From JBKEAJ01 sp047972135 (GTDB taxonomy: Bacteria; Bacteroidota; Bacteroidia; Bacteroidales; Prolixibacteraceae), in the NCBI GenBank assembly GCA_047972135.1, contig JBKEAJ010000043.1:1-58844 (forward strand): a stretch of 58,844 bases of DNA. The letters run 5' to 3'. The notes below the pieces were generated by a model, which was given only the letters and a program-made list of their open reading frames with translations, made no database searches and was not told the DNA's origin. Both the position numbers and the translations under genes were made by a program. Within the stretch, counting starts at the first letter, position 1. Every line of letters starts with the position of its first letter. Below are positions 43,816-51,428 of this stretch, piece after piece.

Positions 43816-44934
43816 TTAAAGTTTTCCTTTTGTGCTTGGAAGTATCATTCTGTCGGGATTGCGTTTTTTTGCCATTTTTATTGATTTGGCAAGAGCCTTG
43901 AATATTGCTTCCAATTTGTGATGTTCGTTTTTGCCCTCTGCTTTTACATACAAATTGCAGCGAGCTGAGTCGGAGAACGATTTGAAAAAGTGATAAATCA
44001 TCTCCGTAGGCATATCGCCAATGTACTCGCGCTTAAAATCGGCATCCCAGTTTATCCACGGTCTGCCGCTAAAGTCAATCGCCACCTGTGCATTGCAGTC
44101 ATCCATAGGGAGGAAAAAACCGTAGCGCTCCATGCCTGCTTTATTACCAACTGCTTGTTGGAATGCCTCGCCCACAACTATTGCTACATCCTCGATGGTG
44201 TGGTGTTCGTCAACATTAAGGTCGCCTATGCAACTTAGCTCTATGTCGCACTCAGAGTGGCGGGCAAGTTGGTCGAGCATATGGTTGAAGAATATCAGAC
44301 CCGTAGAAATTTTTGATTGTCCTCTACCATCAATATTGAGTGTAATATTGATTTTGGTTTCGTTGGTGTTTCTCGTCAGACTAACATTCCGTGTTGATAG
44401 CGCAATGGTCGAGTATATCTCGTCCCAGTCTGTTGTGTAGAGTACACAAGTCTGCTCTAATCCGCTGTTTTTGAGCTTAGTATCATCATTGGAGATGAAT
44501 ATAGCCTTGCAGCCTATATTTTGAGCAAGTTGTATGTCAGTAATTCTGTCGCCAATAACATAGCTGTTTGCAAGGTCGTAGCTCCCATTTAGATACTCCG
44601 TCAGCATACCTGTATTGGGTTTTCTGTTCAGACTGTTTTCCTCAGGTGTAGATTTGTCAATCAGAATGTCGTCAAACACAAAGCCCTCGCCAGCAAGAGT
44701 ATCGAGCATCAAGCTCTGAGGAGCTTCAAAAGCGTCGTAAGGAAAAGCATCAGTGCCCAAAGCATCCTGATTTGATACCATCACAAGAAGATATTCCTTC
44801 AATTCGGCAACTTTCCGAAGGTTTGAAATCACCTTAGGGACAAAGTTAAATTTGTTCAGAGAATCTATCTGAAAATCTGTCGGCTCCTTAATAATAGTGC
44901 CGTCTCTGTCTATAAATAATACTTTTTTGTTCAT
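43816..44934 (-). CDS. hisB: Bifunctional histidinol-phosphatase / imidazoleglycerol-phosphate dehydratase
   Basis: 372 residues. The N-terminal ~165 residues form a HAD phosphatase (VLFIDRDGTIIKEP with nucleophile Asp9 and Asp11, MVSNQDALGT, KPNTGML, VIGDRITDIQLA). The C-terminal ~190 residues are the IGP dehydratase (INITLNIDGRGQSKISTGL, FFNHMLDQLARHSECDIEL, DEHHTIEDVAIVVGEAF, MDDCNAQVAIDFSGRPW, HHKLEAIFKALAKSI). It performs steps 6 and 8 of histidine synthesis. It is the last intact gene of the his operon here; hisH, hisA, hisF and hisIE are not in the window. Confidence 0.96.
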   Translation of the reverse strand: MNKKVLFIDRDGTIIKEPTDFQIDSLNKFNFVPKVISNLRKVAELKEYLLVMVSNQDALGTDAFPYDAFEAPQSLMLDTLAGEGFVFDDILIDKSTPEENSLNRKPNTGMLTEYLNGSYDLANSYVIGDRITDIQLAQNIGCKAIFISNDDTKLKNSGLEQTCVLYTTDWDEIYSTIALSTRNVSLTRNTNETKINITLNIDGRGQSKISTGLIFFNHMLDQLARHSECDIELSCIGDLNVDEHHTIEDVAIVVGEAFQQAVGNKAGMERYGFFLPMDDCNAQVAIDFSGRPWINWDADFKREYIGDMPTEMIYHFFKSFSDSARCNLYVKAEGKNEHHKLEAIFKALAKSIKMAKKRNPDRMILPSTKGKL

Positions 44935-45054
44935 TGGTTTGATAGCTAGCTGTCCGCTAAAAGCTTAGCAGTCCTTGTTATTTTATTTTTTCTATAATCT
45001 CTTTCTTTACAAATTCGTATGCTTGGCTTATGTTATTATGTAATAATAAAAAAA

Positions 45055-46086
45055 TCAATTTATTTTTTTCAAAAGCTCTATAAGAATATTATTTTCTTCC
45101 ACTGTTCCTACCGTTATTCTTATACAGTTGTGGCACAAGGGTATGTTTGTTCTATTTCTGATAATAACTCCATTTTCAAGAAGATATTGGTAGGTTTCGT
45201 TGGCGTTATCAACTTTCACTAGTAGAAAGTTTGAGTCCGAAGGATAGACTTTTTTTACAAACTCAAAACTATCCAAAACCCCTGCTAGTCTTGCTCTTTC
45301 GGCATTGAGGGTTTGTATGTTTTTTTTGCATCCCACTACCCTATCTAGCTGTTTGATAGCGTATTCCTGTGTAAGCTGATTAATATTGTAGGGGTATTTT
45401 ACCTTGTCGAGAATGCTGATAATATCGCTATGTGCAAATGCCATCCCAAGCCTGATACCTGCCAGACCCCACGCTTTGGAGAAAGTCTGCAAAACAACAA
45501 TATTATGATAATTCTCCAATTCCAAAATAAAACTCTCGCTATCGGCAAAGTCTATATAGGCCTCGTCTATCACGACAATACCCCTAAAATCTTTTGCAAA
45601 ACTAAGTATTTTATTCCTGTCTAGCAACGAGCCAGAGGGATTGTTAGGCGAGCAGAAAAATGTCAGTTTTGTATTGATGTCAACAAGTCGCTCAATATTA
45701 GACATATTCAGAGAAAAGTCCTCATTTAGCATTGCGCCCCTCAGCTCCACATTCCTACAATCTGCCACCACCTTGTACATTCCGTATGACGGTACTATCG
45801 ATACTATATTGTCCGTCTGAGGTTCGCAAAATATAGCTACAAGTAGGTCTATTGCCTCGTCGCTACCGTTGCCAAGAAATATATTTACTGACTTTACACC
45901 TTTTATCTCTGCAATGCGCTCTTTCAGAGACTTTTGGTGTGGGTCGGGATACCTGTTGTAAGGCGAAACCAATGGATTCTCGTTTGCATCAAGAAAGCAA
46001 TGCGCACTGCCGTCGAACTCATCGCGTGCCGACGAATAGGGCTTTAGGTCTAGGATATTCTTTCGTACTAATTGTTGTATGTTCAT
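45055..46086 (-). CDS. hisC: Histidinol-phosphate aminotransferase
   Basis: 343 residues. Fold-type I PLP enzyme: LDANENPLVSPYNRYPDPHQ, FLGNGSDEAIDLLVAIF, FCSPNNPSG, VVIDEAYIDFAD, and the PLP Lys in VLQTFSKAWGLAGIRLGMA at about residue 205. It transfers an amino group from glutamate to imidazole-acetol phosphate. It is normally directly downstream of hisD; here a two-gene cassette separates them, leaving 138 bp between DUF3307 and hisC that include part of a palindrome array. Confidence 0.95.
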   Translation of the reverse strand: MNIQQLVRKNILDLKPYSSARDEFDGSAHCFLDANENPLVSPYNRYPDPHQKSLKERIAEIKGVKSVNIFLGNGSDEAIDLLVAIFCEPQTDNIVSIVPSYGMYKVVADCRNVELRGAMLNEDFSLNMSNIERLVDINTKLTFFCSPNNPSGSLLDRNKILSFAKDFRGIVVIDEAYIDFADSESFILELENYHNIVVLQTFSKAWGLAGIRLGMAFAHSDIISILDKVKYPYNINQLTQEYAIKQLDRVVGCKKNIQTLNAERARLAGVLDSFEFVKKVYPSDSNFLLVKVDNANETYQYLLENGVIIRNRTNIPLCHNCIRITVGTVEENNILIELLKKIN

Positions 46087-46181
46087 TATCAGTTTTTTAG
46101 ATACTAAATTTTAGATTAATAGTCAATTAATTATTTATTGTTGCATATCAGAACAGCGAAACCTATGGACTTATATTTTGA

Positions 46182-46263
46182 TTTATCGGTGATTTTACCG
46201 ATAAAACCAATTTATCGGTATATTTACCGATAAAACCTATTTATCTGTATATTTACCGATAAT
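46182..46263. repeat. Three tandem 24-bp palindromes at 29-bp spacing, cassette left end
   Basis: Each unit has arms TTTATCGGT and ACCGATAAA with a 6-nt centre. Unit A 46182-46205 (centre GATTTT), unit B 46211-46234 (centre ATATTT), unit C 46240-46263 (centre ATATTT, one base changed in the left arm and one in the right arm). Starts are exactly 29 bp apart. Units B and C overlap the 3' end of the DUF3307 gene. Unit A is identical to the outermost unit at the other end of the cassette. Confidence 0.9.
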
Positions 46264-46964
46264 GATATACATATTCCTAAGAGTGTTGCTATTCCAAAAC
46301 TAAGCATTGTACCTACCAATACATATTCATTCTTTTGGTTATCTCTGAATCTAAGTATTGATTTAGCAGCAATAATCAACCCAACAGCACTATACTGACC
46401 AACAAGTATAAGTGCCAATACCAAAAAACGCTCTACCGTTCCGATTAGTTTGCCCGCATTAGGCAAGTCCTTATTTTCTTCAGTTGATGTGCTTGTTTCC
46501 GGAACAGATATTTCTAAGGATGTAAAAATATTCTTGATGAGTATGTTGGCAGGCTTAGCACAAAATATAAATCCGACAGCAATGATTAGGTATTCTAAAG
46601 GAATATCGTAGATAAATTCTATTTTACCGTAACTGTAATATGTTAAGGATATGAGTATTATAAAGATTATATGAATAACTTGGTCGATAAAGAAATAAAA
46701 ACTCTCTTTACCCTTTAATTTAGCTTGAAGATAACTTTTTAAAACATCTGTCGTAAAATGAATGATGCTTAGAATAAGTGCCGAAAGAAAGAAACCATAG
46801 TCTAAAGACAATAAATACGAACAAACAAAAATCACCAAGGCGTGCCAAAAATGGTATTTGCTGATAGCTCTATGTTTTTTACCAACAGCCCAGCGATGGG
46901 ATTGAAAAATAAAATCACCCAATAAATGGGCTGCGAGTTGTAGTATAATAAGTTTACATAGCAT
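46224..46964 (-). CDS. DUF3307 family multipass membrane protein
   Basis: 246 residues with about six or seven hydrophobic segments (for example WHALVIFVCSYLLSL, SFYFFIDQVIHIIFIILISL, LEYLIIAVGFIFC, FLVLALILVGQYSAVGLII, VLVGTMLSFGIATLLGI). The family motifs are AAHLLGDFIFQSH at ~11-23, HFWHALVIF at ~38, SIIHFTTDVLKS and DQVIHIIF; the buried His and Asp residues suggest a metal or proton site in the membrane. Function is unknown. It starts 2 bp after satD, so the two are coupled. Its last ~12 codons and stop are encoded inside palindromes C and B. It may be the membrane effector or output of the SatD-like protein; this is inference. Confidence 0.8.
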   Translation of the reverse strand: MLCKLIILQLAAHLLGDFIFQSHRWAVGKKHRAISKYHFWHALVIFVCSYLLSLDYGFFLSALILSIIHFTTDVLKSYLQAKLKGKESFYFFIDQVIHIIFIILISLTYYSYGKIEFIYDIPLEYLIIAVGFIFCAKPANILIKNIFTSLEISVPETSTSTEENKDLPNAGKLIGTVERFLVLALILVGQYSAVGLIIAAKSILRFRDNQKNEYVLVGTMLSFGIATLLGICISLSVNIQINRFYR

Positions 46965-46966
46965 GT

Positions 46967-47647
46967 TTATATATACTTTTCAAAATAGTTAACCGCCTTA
47001 TCAATAGATTGCCAACCTGCCGATGTCGAGTGCTGACTTATGGTAGATTGGTACTTTTGTAATTTTTCGCTGACCTCGCTTTCACTAAGTCCGAGAAGCC
47101 TATGATAGATTACTTCACATTGTTTTGCCGAACACCGTGAGATAATGGTGTCTAGCAAGGCGAAAATGGTATCAAACTGCTCTTGTACAACTTGGTCGCT
47201 ACTACAAAAAGCCATAGTGTTCTTAATTACTATTTTTTTCTTGTTTGAGGTGCTGTAGTCTTTAATAGCTCTTCCCGACATATATATCGCTTCGCCGTCG
47301 ATTATTCCCTTTTTAGGGTCTATTGTTGTGAGAGGAGCAACTGCAAGTGCTAGCCTAAGCCCATGTTCCTTGTAGTATTTAAGTCCTTTAGTATCAGAAC
47401 TGTGCTTTGGTTCTATCGACTTTACAAAGGTTTTTAGTAATAAAGCAATTCGCAGAGCATTCTTACTTGTCTTTATGGCACATTCTATATAATCTCCCTG
47501 AATTATTCTACCAAAAAAAGCATCACCCTTATATTTCTTAGTAAGATGCGCTAATAAACCCTTGATTTTGTTCTCTATATTCCTTCTATCCAGCTCATCA
47601 AGAGAGGTATAGGAAATTATATCTGCCGATATTGTCGCTCCGTTCAT
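46967..47647 (-). CDS. SatD family protein: cyclase-like domain plus C-terminal HTH
   Basis: 226 residues. By overall pattern it is a SatD-family protein (named from an acid-tolerance locus of Streptococcus mutans). Residues ~1-165 resemble a class III nucleotidyl cyclase: ISADIISYTSL with Asp9, then IIQGDYIEC with Asp52, 43 residues apart, close to the 44 between the two metal-binding Asp of true cyclases. A later DGEAIYMSGRA places Arg126 at the catalytic Arg, with Tyr122 where cyclases usually have Asn. Residues ~184-226 (LGLSESEVSEKLQKYQSTIS, then AGWQSIDKAVNYFE) form a sigma-region-4-like helix-turn-helix. It is the first gene of the cassette; two palindromes lie 42-95 bp upstream of its ATG and may be its own operators. 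Confidence 0.75.
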   Translation of the reverse strand: MNGATISADIISYTSLDELDRRNIENKIKGLLAHLTKKYKGDAFFGRIIQGDYIECAIKTSKNALRIALLLKTFVKSIEPKHSSDTKGLKYYKEHGLRLALAVAPLTTIDPKKGIIDGEAIYMSGRAIKDYSTSNKKKIVIKNTMAFCSSDQVVQEQFDTIFALLDTIISRCSAKQCEVIYHRLLGLSESEVSEKLQKYQSTISQHSTSAGWQSIDKAVNYFEKYI

Positions 47648-47688
47648 ATTCTGTATTAAAAAAATAGATTAACCACTTCTTACTGATA

Positions 47689-47741
47689 TTTATCGGTAAA
47701 TATACTAATAAATCCCATTTATCGGTGATTTTACCGATAAA
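47689..47741. repeat. Two tandem 24-bp palindromes at 29-bp spacing upstream of satD
   Basis: Unit D 47689-47712 (arms TTTATCGGT / ACTAATAAA, degenerate right arm, centre AAATAT) and unit E 47718-47741 (perfect arms, centre GATTTT). Starts are 29 bp apart, as at the other end. Unit E is identical in all 24 bases to unit A at 46182. No consensus -7 box is visible between these sites and the satD ATG, so the sites may overlap a non-standard promoter or act on read-through from hisD. Confidence 0.85.
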
Positions 47742-47812
47742 TCATTCATGAATAAAATAGCTATTTCATAACCACATAACCACATCACCACATCAGCAAA
47801 TTATCATATTAA

Positions 47813-49096
47813 CTAATTACTATCTCTTCTCAGTGTTACCGCCAGTTTGTGTGCCTCTAGGGTTTCAGACTCTGCCATCAGCTCTACTGCCTCTCCCAGC
47901 CTACCGTTGATGGCTTCTTGGCTAATGTGTTGCACCGTTATATATTTCAAGAAACTGTCGAGACTTACTCCACTGTAAGAGCTTGCCCACCCGTGTGTCG
48001 GCAGAGTGTGGTTAGTACCCGAAGCATAATCGCCCACACTCTCGGGAGAATAATTACCAAGAAATATTGAGCCTGCATTGCTAATATCATCCACAACAGC
48101 CTCGTAGTTGTTCATAGATATGATAAGGTGTTCAGGAGCGTATATATTTGAAAACTCTATCATGTCCTGCTTGTCTGACAGAATTATAATACGAGAGTTT
48201 TCGAGAGAGGTCATCAAAAAATCCTTGCGAGATAGAATTTTTAAATGCTCTATAATCGCTGTTTCAATACTTTTTGCTAAATTAATATTGTTTACAATAG
48301 CAATAGCTTGACTATCAGCCCCATGCTCGGCTTGCGACAGTAAGTCGGCGGCTACAAATTCCGCATTCGCACTTTCGTCGGCAAGCACTAAAACCTCCGA
48401 AGGTCCTGCCGGCATGTCAATGGCAACATCAGACACCGACACTTGTTGCTTTGCCACCGTTACCCACATATTGCCAGGTCCGAAAACCTTGTCAACTTTT
48501 GGAATACTCTCAGTGCCATAAGCCATCGCAGCAATGGACTGCGCACCTCCAACTTTATAGATTTTTGTAATGCCTGCAACTTTGGCAGCATATAGTATTG
48601 CAGGGTGGACAGTCCCATGAGAGTTGGGAGGTGTGCAAAGAACAATCTCCTTGCAGCCTGCAATATGTGCAGGTATGCCCAACATCAAAACCGTCGAAAA
48701 CAAGGGAGCTGTACCTCCCGGCACATATAGCCCCACTCGCTCTATCGCCCTGCATATACGACGGCAACTCACTCCGTCCATAGTGTTGAAATGCAAATCA
48801 GCTCTTTTTTGTGCTGCATGAAAGCTGTGAATATTCTTGCTAGCCAAATCTATCGCGTCTTTAAGCTCGGAGGATATCTCGGTTTCAGACTTCTTTATGT
48901 CTTCAATACTTACAATGAGAGAATTTAAATCAGCTTTTTCAAATTTCTTAGCGAAGTCTATTAATGCCTTGTCGCCATTTTCTTTTACCTTAGACAGAAT
49001 ATTAGCAACTTCCTGAGAAATATCACTCTTTACTGCTTCTGACCTTCTGCACAATTTTTCCCATTGCGTCTTTGGCGGATTATCAACTATCTGCAT
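47813..49096 (-). CDS. hisD: Histidinol dehydrogenase
   Basis: 427 residues. Signatures: GLYVPGGTAPLFSTVLMLGI, GGAQSIAAMAYGTESIPKVD, VFGPGNMWVT, DMPAGPSEVLVLADESA, SQAEHGADSQAI with a zinc-binding Gln/His pair, and HTLPTHGWAS near the C-terminus. It performs the last two steps of histidine synthesis (histidinol to histidine, NAD+). It follows hisG by 11 bp. The normal hisD-hisC junction is interrupted downstream by the palindrome-bounded cassette. Confidence 0.96.
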   Translation of the reverse strand: MQIVDNPPKTQWEKLCRRSEAVKSDISQEVANILSKVKENGDKALIDFAKKFEKADLNSLIVSIEDIKKSETEISSELKDAIDLASKNIHSFHAAQKRADLHFNTMDGVSCRRICRAIERVGLYVPGGTAPLFSTVLMLGIPAHIAGCKEIVLCTPPNSHGTVHPAILYAAKVAGITKIYKVGGAQSIAAMAYGTESIPKVDKVFGPGNMWVTVAKQQVSVSDVAIDMPAGPSEVLVLADESANAEFVAADLLSQAEHGADSQAIAIVNNINLAKSIETAIIEHLKILSRKDFLMTSLENSRIIILSDKQDMIEFSNIYAPEHLIISMNNYEAVVDDISNAGSIFLGNYSPESVGDYASGTNHTLPTHGWASSYSGVSLDSFLKYITVQHISQEAINGRLGEAVELMAESETLEAHKLAVTLRRDSN

Positions 49097-49107
49097 GATA
49101 ATCAGTG

Positions 49108-49965
49108 TTATAAAATTAGTTTCTCAATATCTGACACCAAAATACCCTCTGCTCCTACTTCTTTCAACCTATCAATGACATCCCAAAAAGACTCGTCGTC
49201 GATTACGCTGTGAACAGAGCTCCAACCCTCACGTGCCAAGGGCATTACGGTAGGACTAGTCATGCCCGGAAGTATCTCAATTACCTGCTCAATCTTGTCG
49301 CTAGGAATATTTAGCAATACATATTTCTTGTCTTTGGCAGACTGTACGGCATTTAATCTAAATTGCAGTTTATCAAGAATTTGCCTCTTTTTATCGCTAA
49401 TGTTAGGATTGGCAAGCAACACCGCCTGCGAGTGCATTGTTACTTCAACCTCTTTGAGGCGGTTTTTTACTAAGGTCGAACCGGAGCTGACAATGTCGAA
49501 GATGGCATCAGCCATACCGATGCTTGGAGCTACCTCCACCGACCCCGAAATCTCATGTATGGAGGCATTTATACCTTTTTTGGCAAAATAATCACTCAAT
49601 ATCTTGGGATAGGATGTGGCTACTATCTTCCCATTAAACCACTCTAAACCACTGTATTCCTCGTTTTTGGGAATAGCTAAAGATAAACGGCACTTACCGA
49701 AACCCAACTCACGAGCGACCTCCACTTTTGCTCCTTTTTCGTATAGCTCGTTCTCGCCAACTACACCAATGTCGGCAACGCCATCCTGCACCGATAGCGG
49801 AATGTCGTCGTCTCTCAAAAAAAGTACCTCCAGCGGAAAACCCATGGCACTTGCCAACAATTTCCGACTTCCTACATCTACGCTAATACCTGCATCATCA
49901 AGTAATTTCATCGACTTCTCGTTCAACCTTCCCTTTGCCTGTACAGCAATTCTTAGTTTTTCCAT
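49108..49965 (-). CDS. hisG: ATP phosphoribosyltransferase, long form
   Basis: 285 residues, the long homohexameric HisG with a C-terminal ACT-like regulatory domain (KYVLLNIPSDKIEQVIEILP, GMTSPTVMPLAREGW), which is the site of feedback inhibition by histidine. The catalytic part shows LRIAVQAKGRLNEKSMKLL, LLASAMGFPLEVLFLRDDDI, GVADIGVVGENELYE and DAIFDIVSSGSTLVKN with the PRPP-binding loop. It is the first gene of the operon, with a consensus promoter 32 bp upstream and a leader of only ~25 nt, too short for a histidine attenuator peptide. Confidence 0.96.
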   Translation of the reverse strand: MEKLRIAVQAKGRLNEKSMKLLDDAGISVDVGSRKLLASAMGFPLEVLFLRDDDIPLSVQDGVADIGVVGENELYEKGAKVEVARELGFGKCRLSLAIPKNEEYSGLEWFNGKIVATSYPKILSDYFAKKGINASIHEISGSVEVAPSIGMADAIFDIVSSGSTLVKNRLKEVEVTMHSQAVLLANPNISDKKRQILDKLQFRLNAVQSAKDKKYVLLNIPSDKIEQVIEILPGMTSPTVMPLAREGWSSVHSVIDDESFWDVIDRLKEVGAEGILVSDIEKLIL

Positions 49966-49996
49966 ATCATATTTCTAATATTCTTTTATCGAATAC

Positions 49997-50027
49997 CAAA
50001 AGTAATGATAATATCGACGAAATCAAA
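49997..50027 (-). promoter_or_regulatory. Promoter of the his operon
   Basis: On the minus strand: TTTG (50024-50027), 19-nt spacer, TACTTTTG (49997-50004). Full consensus in both boxes. It sits in the 95-bp gap downstream of the DUF418 gene. Confidence 0.75.
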
Positions 50028-50060
50028 GTTGCATGAAAATGCTTGTCGGAGTAAGGCTCT

Positions 50061-51314
50061 TTATTGTATTCTCTTTAAAGGCTGTAACTTCAAATACGTA
50101 GCACTTCGCCAGAACCATTCCAGCAAGCCGTATCTAAATCTCTTTAAGAAATATTTGCTGATTATCACCTGAATGGAATACACAAGCAGCCCCAATATAA
50201 AAAGCTCTGTTAATCCTAATCTGCCGAAAAACGAACCAAATGCCCACATGGAGAAAATAAAACATCCCGCAACACTCTGCACCTCATAGTTGGTCAGTCC
50301 CATCCTGCCATAAGGCGATACAAGAATTAAATATTTCTTTAATGCTCCAAGGTTATAAAGAGTTACAAAAAGCATGAGCAAAACTCCGGATAGTAAAACT
50401 AAGCTCAAATCGTTGAGTGATGCTACAAGCAAATACTCTGAAGAGATTGGTGTATCTCCTAATATCCATATTCTTTGTTGAGGAGGAAGAATATTTATTG
50501 CCAGTTCCGTAAGAAAGGTCCCGAAAGCAAAAATTGCAAGTATCACAATATTTTTTCTCTTTAGCCTGTCTGCTTTCTCAAAGAAGCGTGTGCGCCCAAC
50601 GACAAATCCAAGTAGGAAAAGAGCCATAGTCAGGTATCCACGCCCTATCATGCCAAACTGATAACTGAGTTTTCGTAAGAAACCCTCTGTCAGATTGTAT
50701 TTTGCACTATTAATAAATGATGGATTACTTATATGTTCGGGAATATTTGGCGAGAGAGCTTGTGTTGTCGTAATCTGCTCCGTATCAATCTGTTCTGTTA
50801 GCTGAAAGTTGTGGTGAACTGACTGAATAATTCGTGGTGTGCCTACGACAAGAAGAACAAACATACTCATCAGTATCCATGTTTTTGTACGAAACAGAAA
50901 AACTAGGAGTACCCCAAAGACTGCATATATAGGCAGTATGTCGCCAGTGTAGAAAGCATTGCCAAACAGTCCGATTATCAGAAGTATGAACATTCTCCAT
51001 ATAAAGCGTTTGCGAAAATCGATACCTTTCCTCTCGGCTCTATCCATTTGTATGAAAAAACTCAAACCAAAGAGGAATGCAAAAATATTGATAAATCGAC
51101 CCATAACAACGTTGTCAACAAGCCATCGAACTGCGTTGTCCATCGTAGGAAAACGAGCTTCGTGTACCTCTATGTTCGATGGCAATGGTATTCCGTAGTG
51201 CTGTATCATGTGTACAATGATTACTCCCAGCAAGGCAAAGCCTCTCAGTGCATCCAATACTTCAATGCGTTTTTGAGGTGTTGATATAAGCGTATTTTGT
51301 TCCGTAATATTCAT
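50061..51314 (-). CDS. DUF418 family membrane protein
   Basis: 417 residues. N-terminal RIEVLDALRGFALLGVIIVH is the typical opening of the DUF418/YeiB acyltransferase-like group, and the C-terminal ~160 residues (VSPYGRMGLTNYEVQSVAG, WAFGSFFGRLGLTELF, LEWFWRSATY) are the DUF418 signature. About ten membrane segments. The family is related in its N-terminal motif to the DUF1624 protein at 41681; enzymatic function unproven. A -7 box (TAATTTTG, 51334-51341) lies 20 bp upstream; no -33 is visible. Confidence 0.82.
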   Translation of the reverse strand: MNITEQNTLISTPQKRIEVLDALRGFALLGVIIVHMIQHYGIPLPSNIEVHEARFPTMDNAVRWLVDNVVMGRFINIFAFLFGLSFFIQMDRAERKGIDFRKRFIWRMFILLIIGLFGNAFYTGDILPIYAVFGVLLVFLFRTKTWILMSMFVLLVVGTPRIIQSVHHNFQLTEQIDTEQITTTQALSPNIPEHISNPSFINSAKYNLTEGFLRKLSYQFGMIGRGYLTMALFLLGFVVGRTRFFEKADRLKRKNIVILAIFAFGTFLTELAINILPPQQRIWILGDTPISSEYLLVASLNDLSLVLLSGVLLMLFVTLYNLGALKKYLILVSPYGRMGLTNYEVQSVAGCFIFSMWAFGSFFGRLGLTELFILGLLVYSIQVIISKYFLKRFRYGLLEWFWRSATYLKLQPLKRIQ

Positions 51315-51333
51315 ACTCTTAAAATTGTATGTA

Positions 51334-51341
51334 CAAAATTA
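51334..51341 (-). promoter_or_regulatory. Candidate -7 box for the DUF418 gene
   Basis: TAATTTTG on the minus strand fits TAnnTTTG, 20 bp before the ATG at 51314. Confidence 0.4.
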
Positions 51342-51428
51342 TTACTTTGGAACATAGTCTGTTATATGTTTTCTCCTCAAAACGAAGAATCATCAGTGTA
51401 TAACGAAAATTATGTGATCAACAAACAC

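Noticed and set aside
46182..46263. CRISPR-like array, because of the regular 29-bp period
   Set aside because: The units abut with only 5 bp between palindromes; there are no unique spacers and no cas genes.
49966..50060. Histidine attenuator ahead of hisG
   Set aside because: The promoter leaves a leader of about 25 nt with no His-rich peptide or alternative hairpins.
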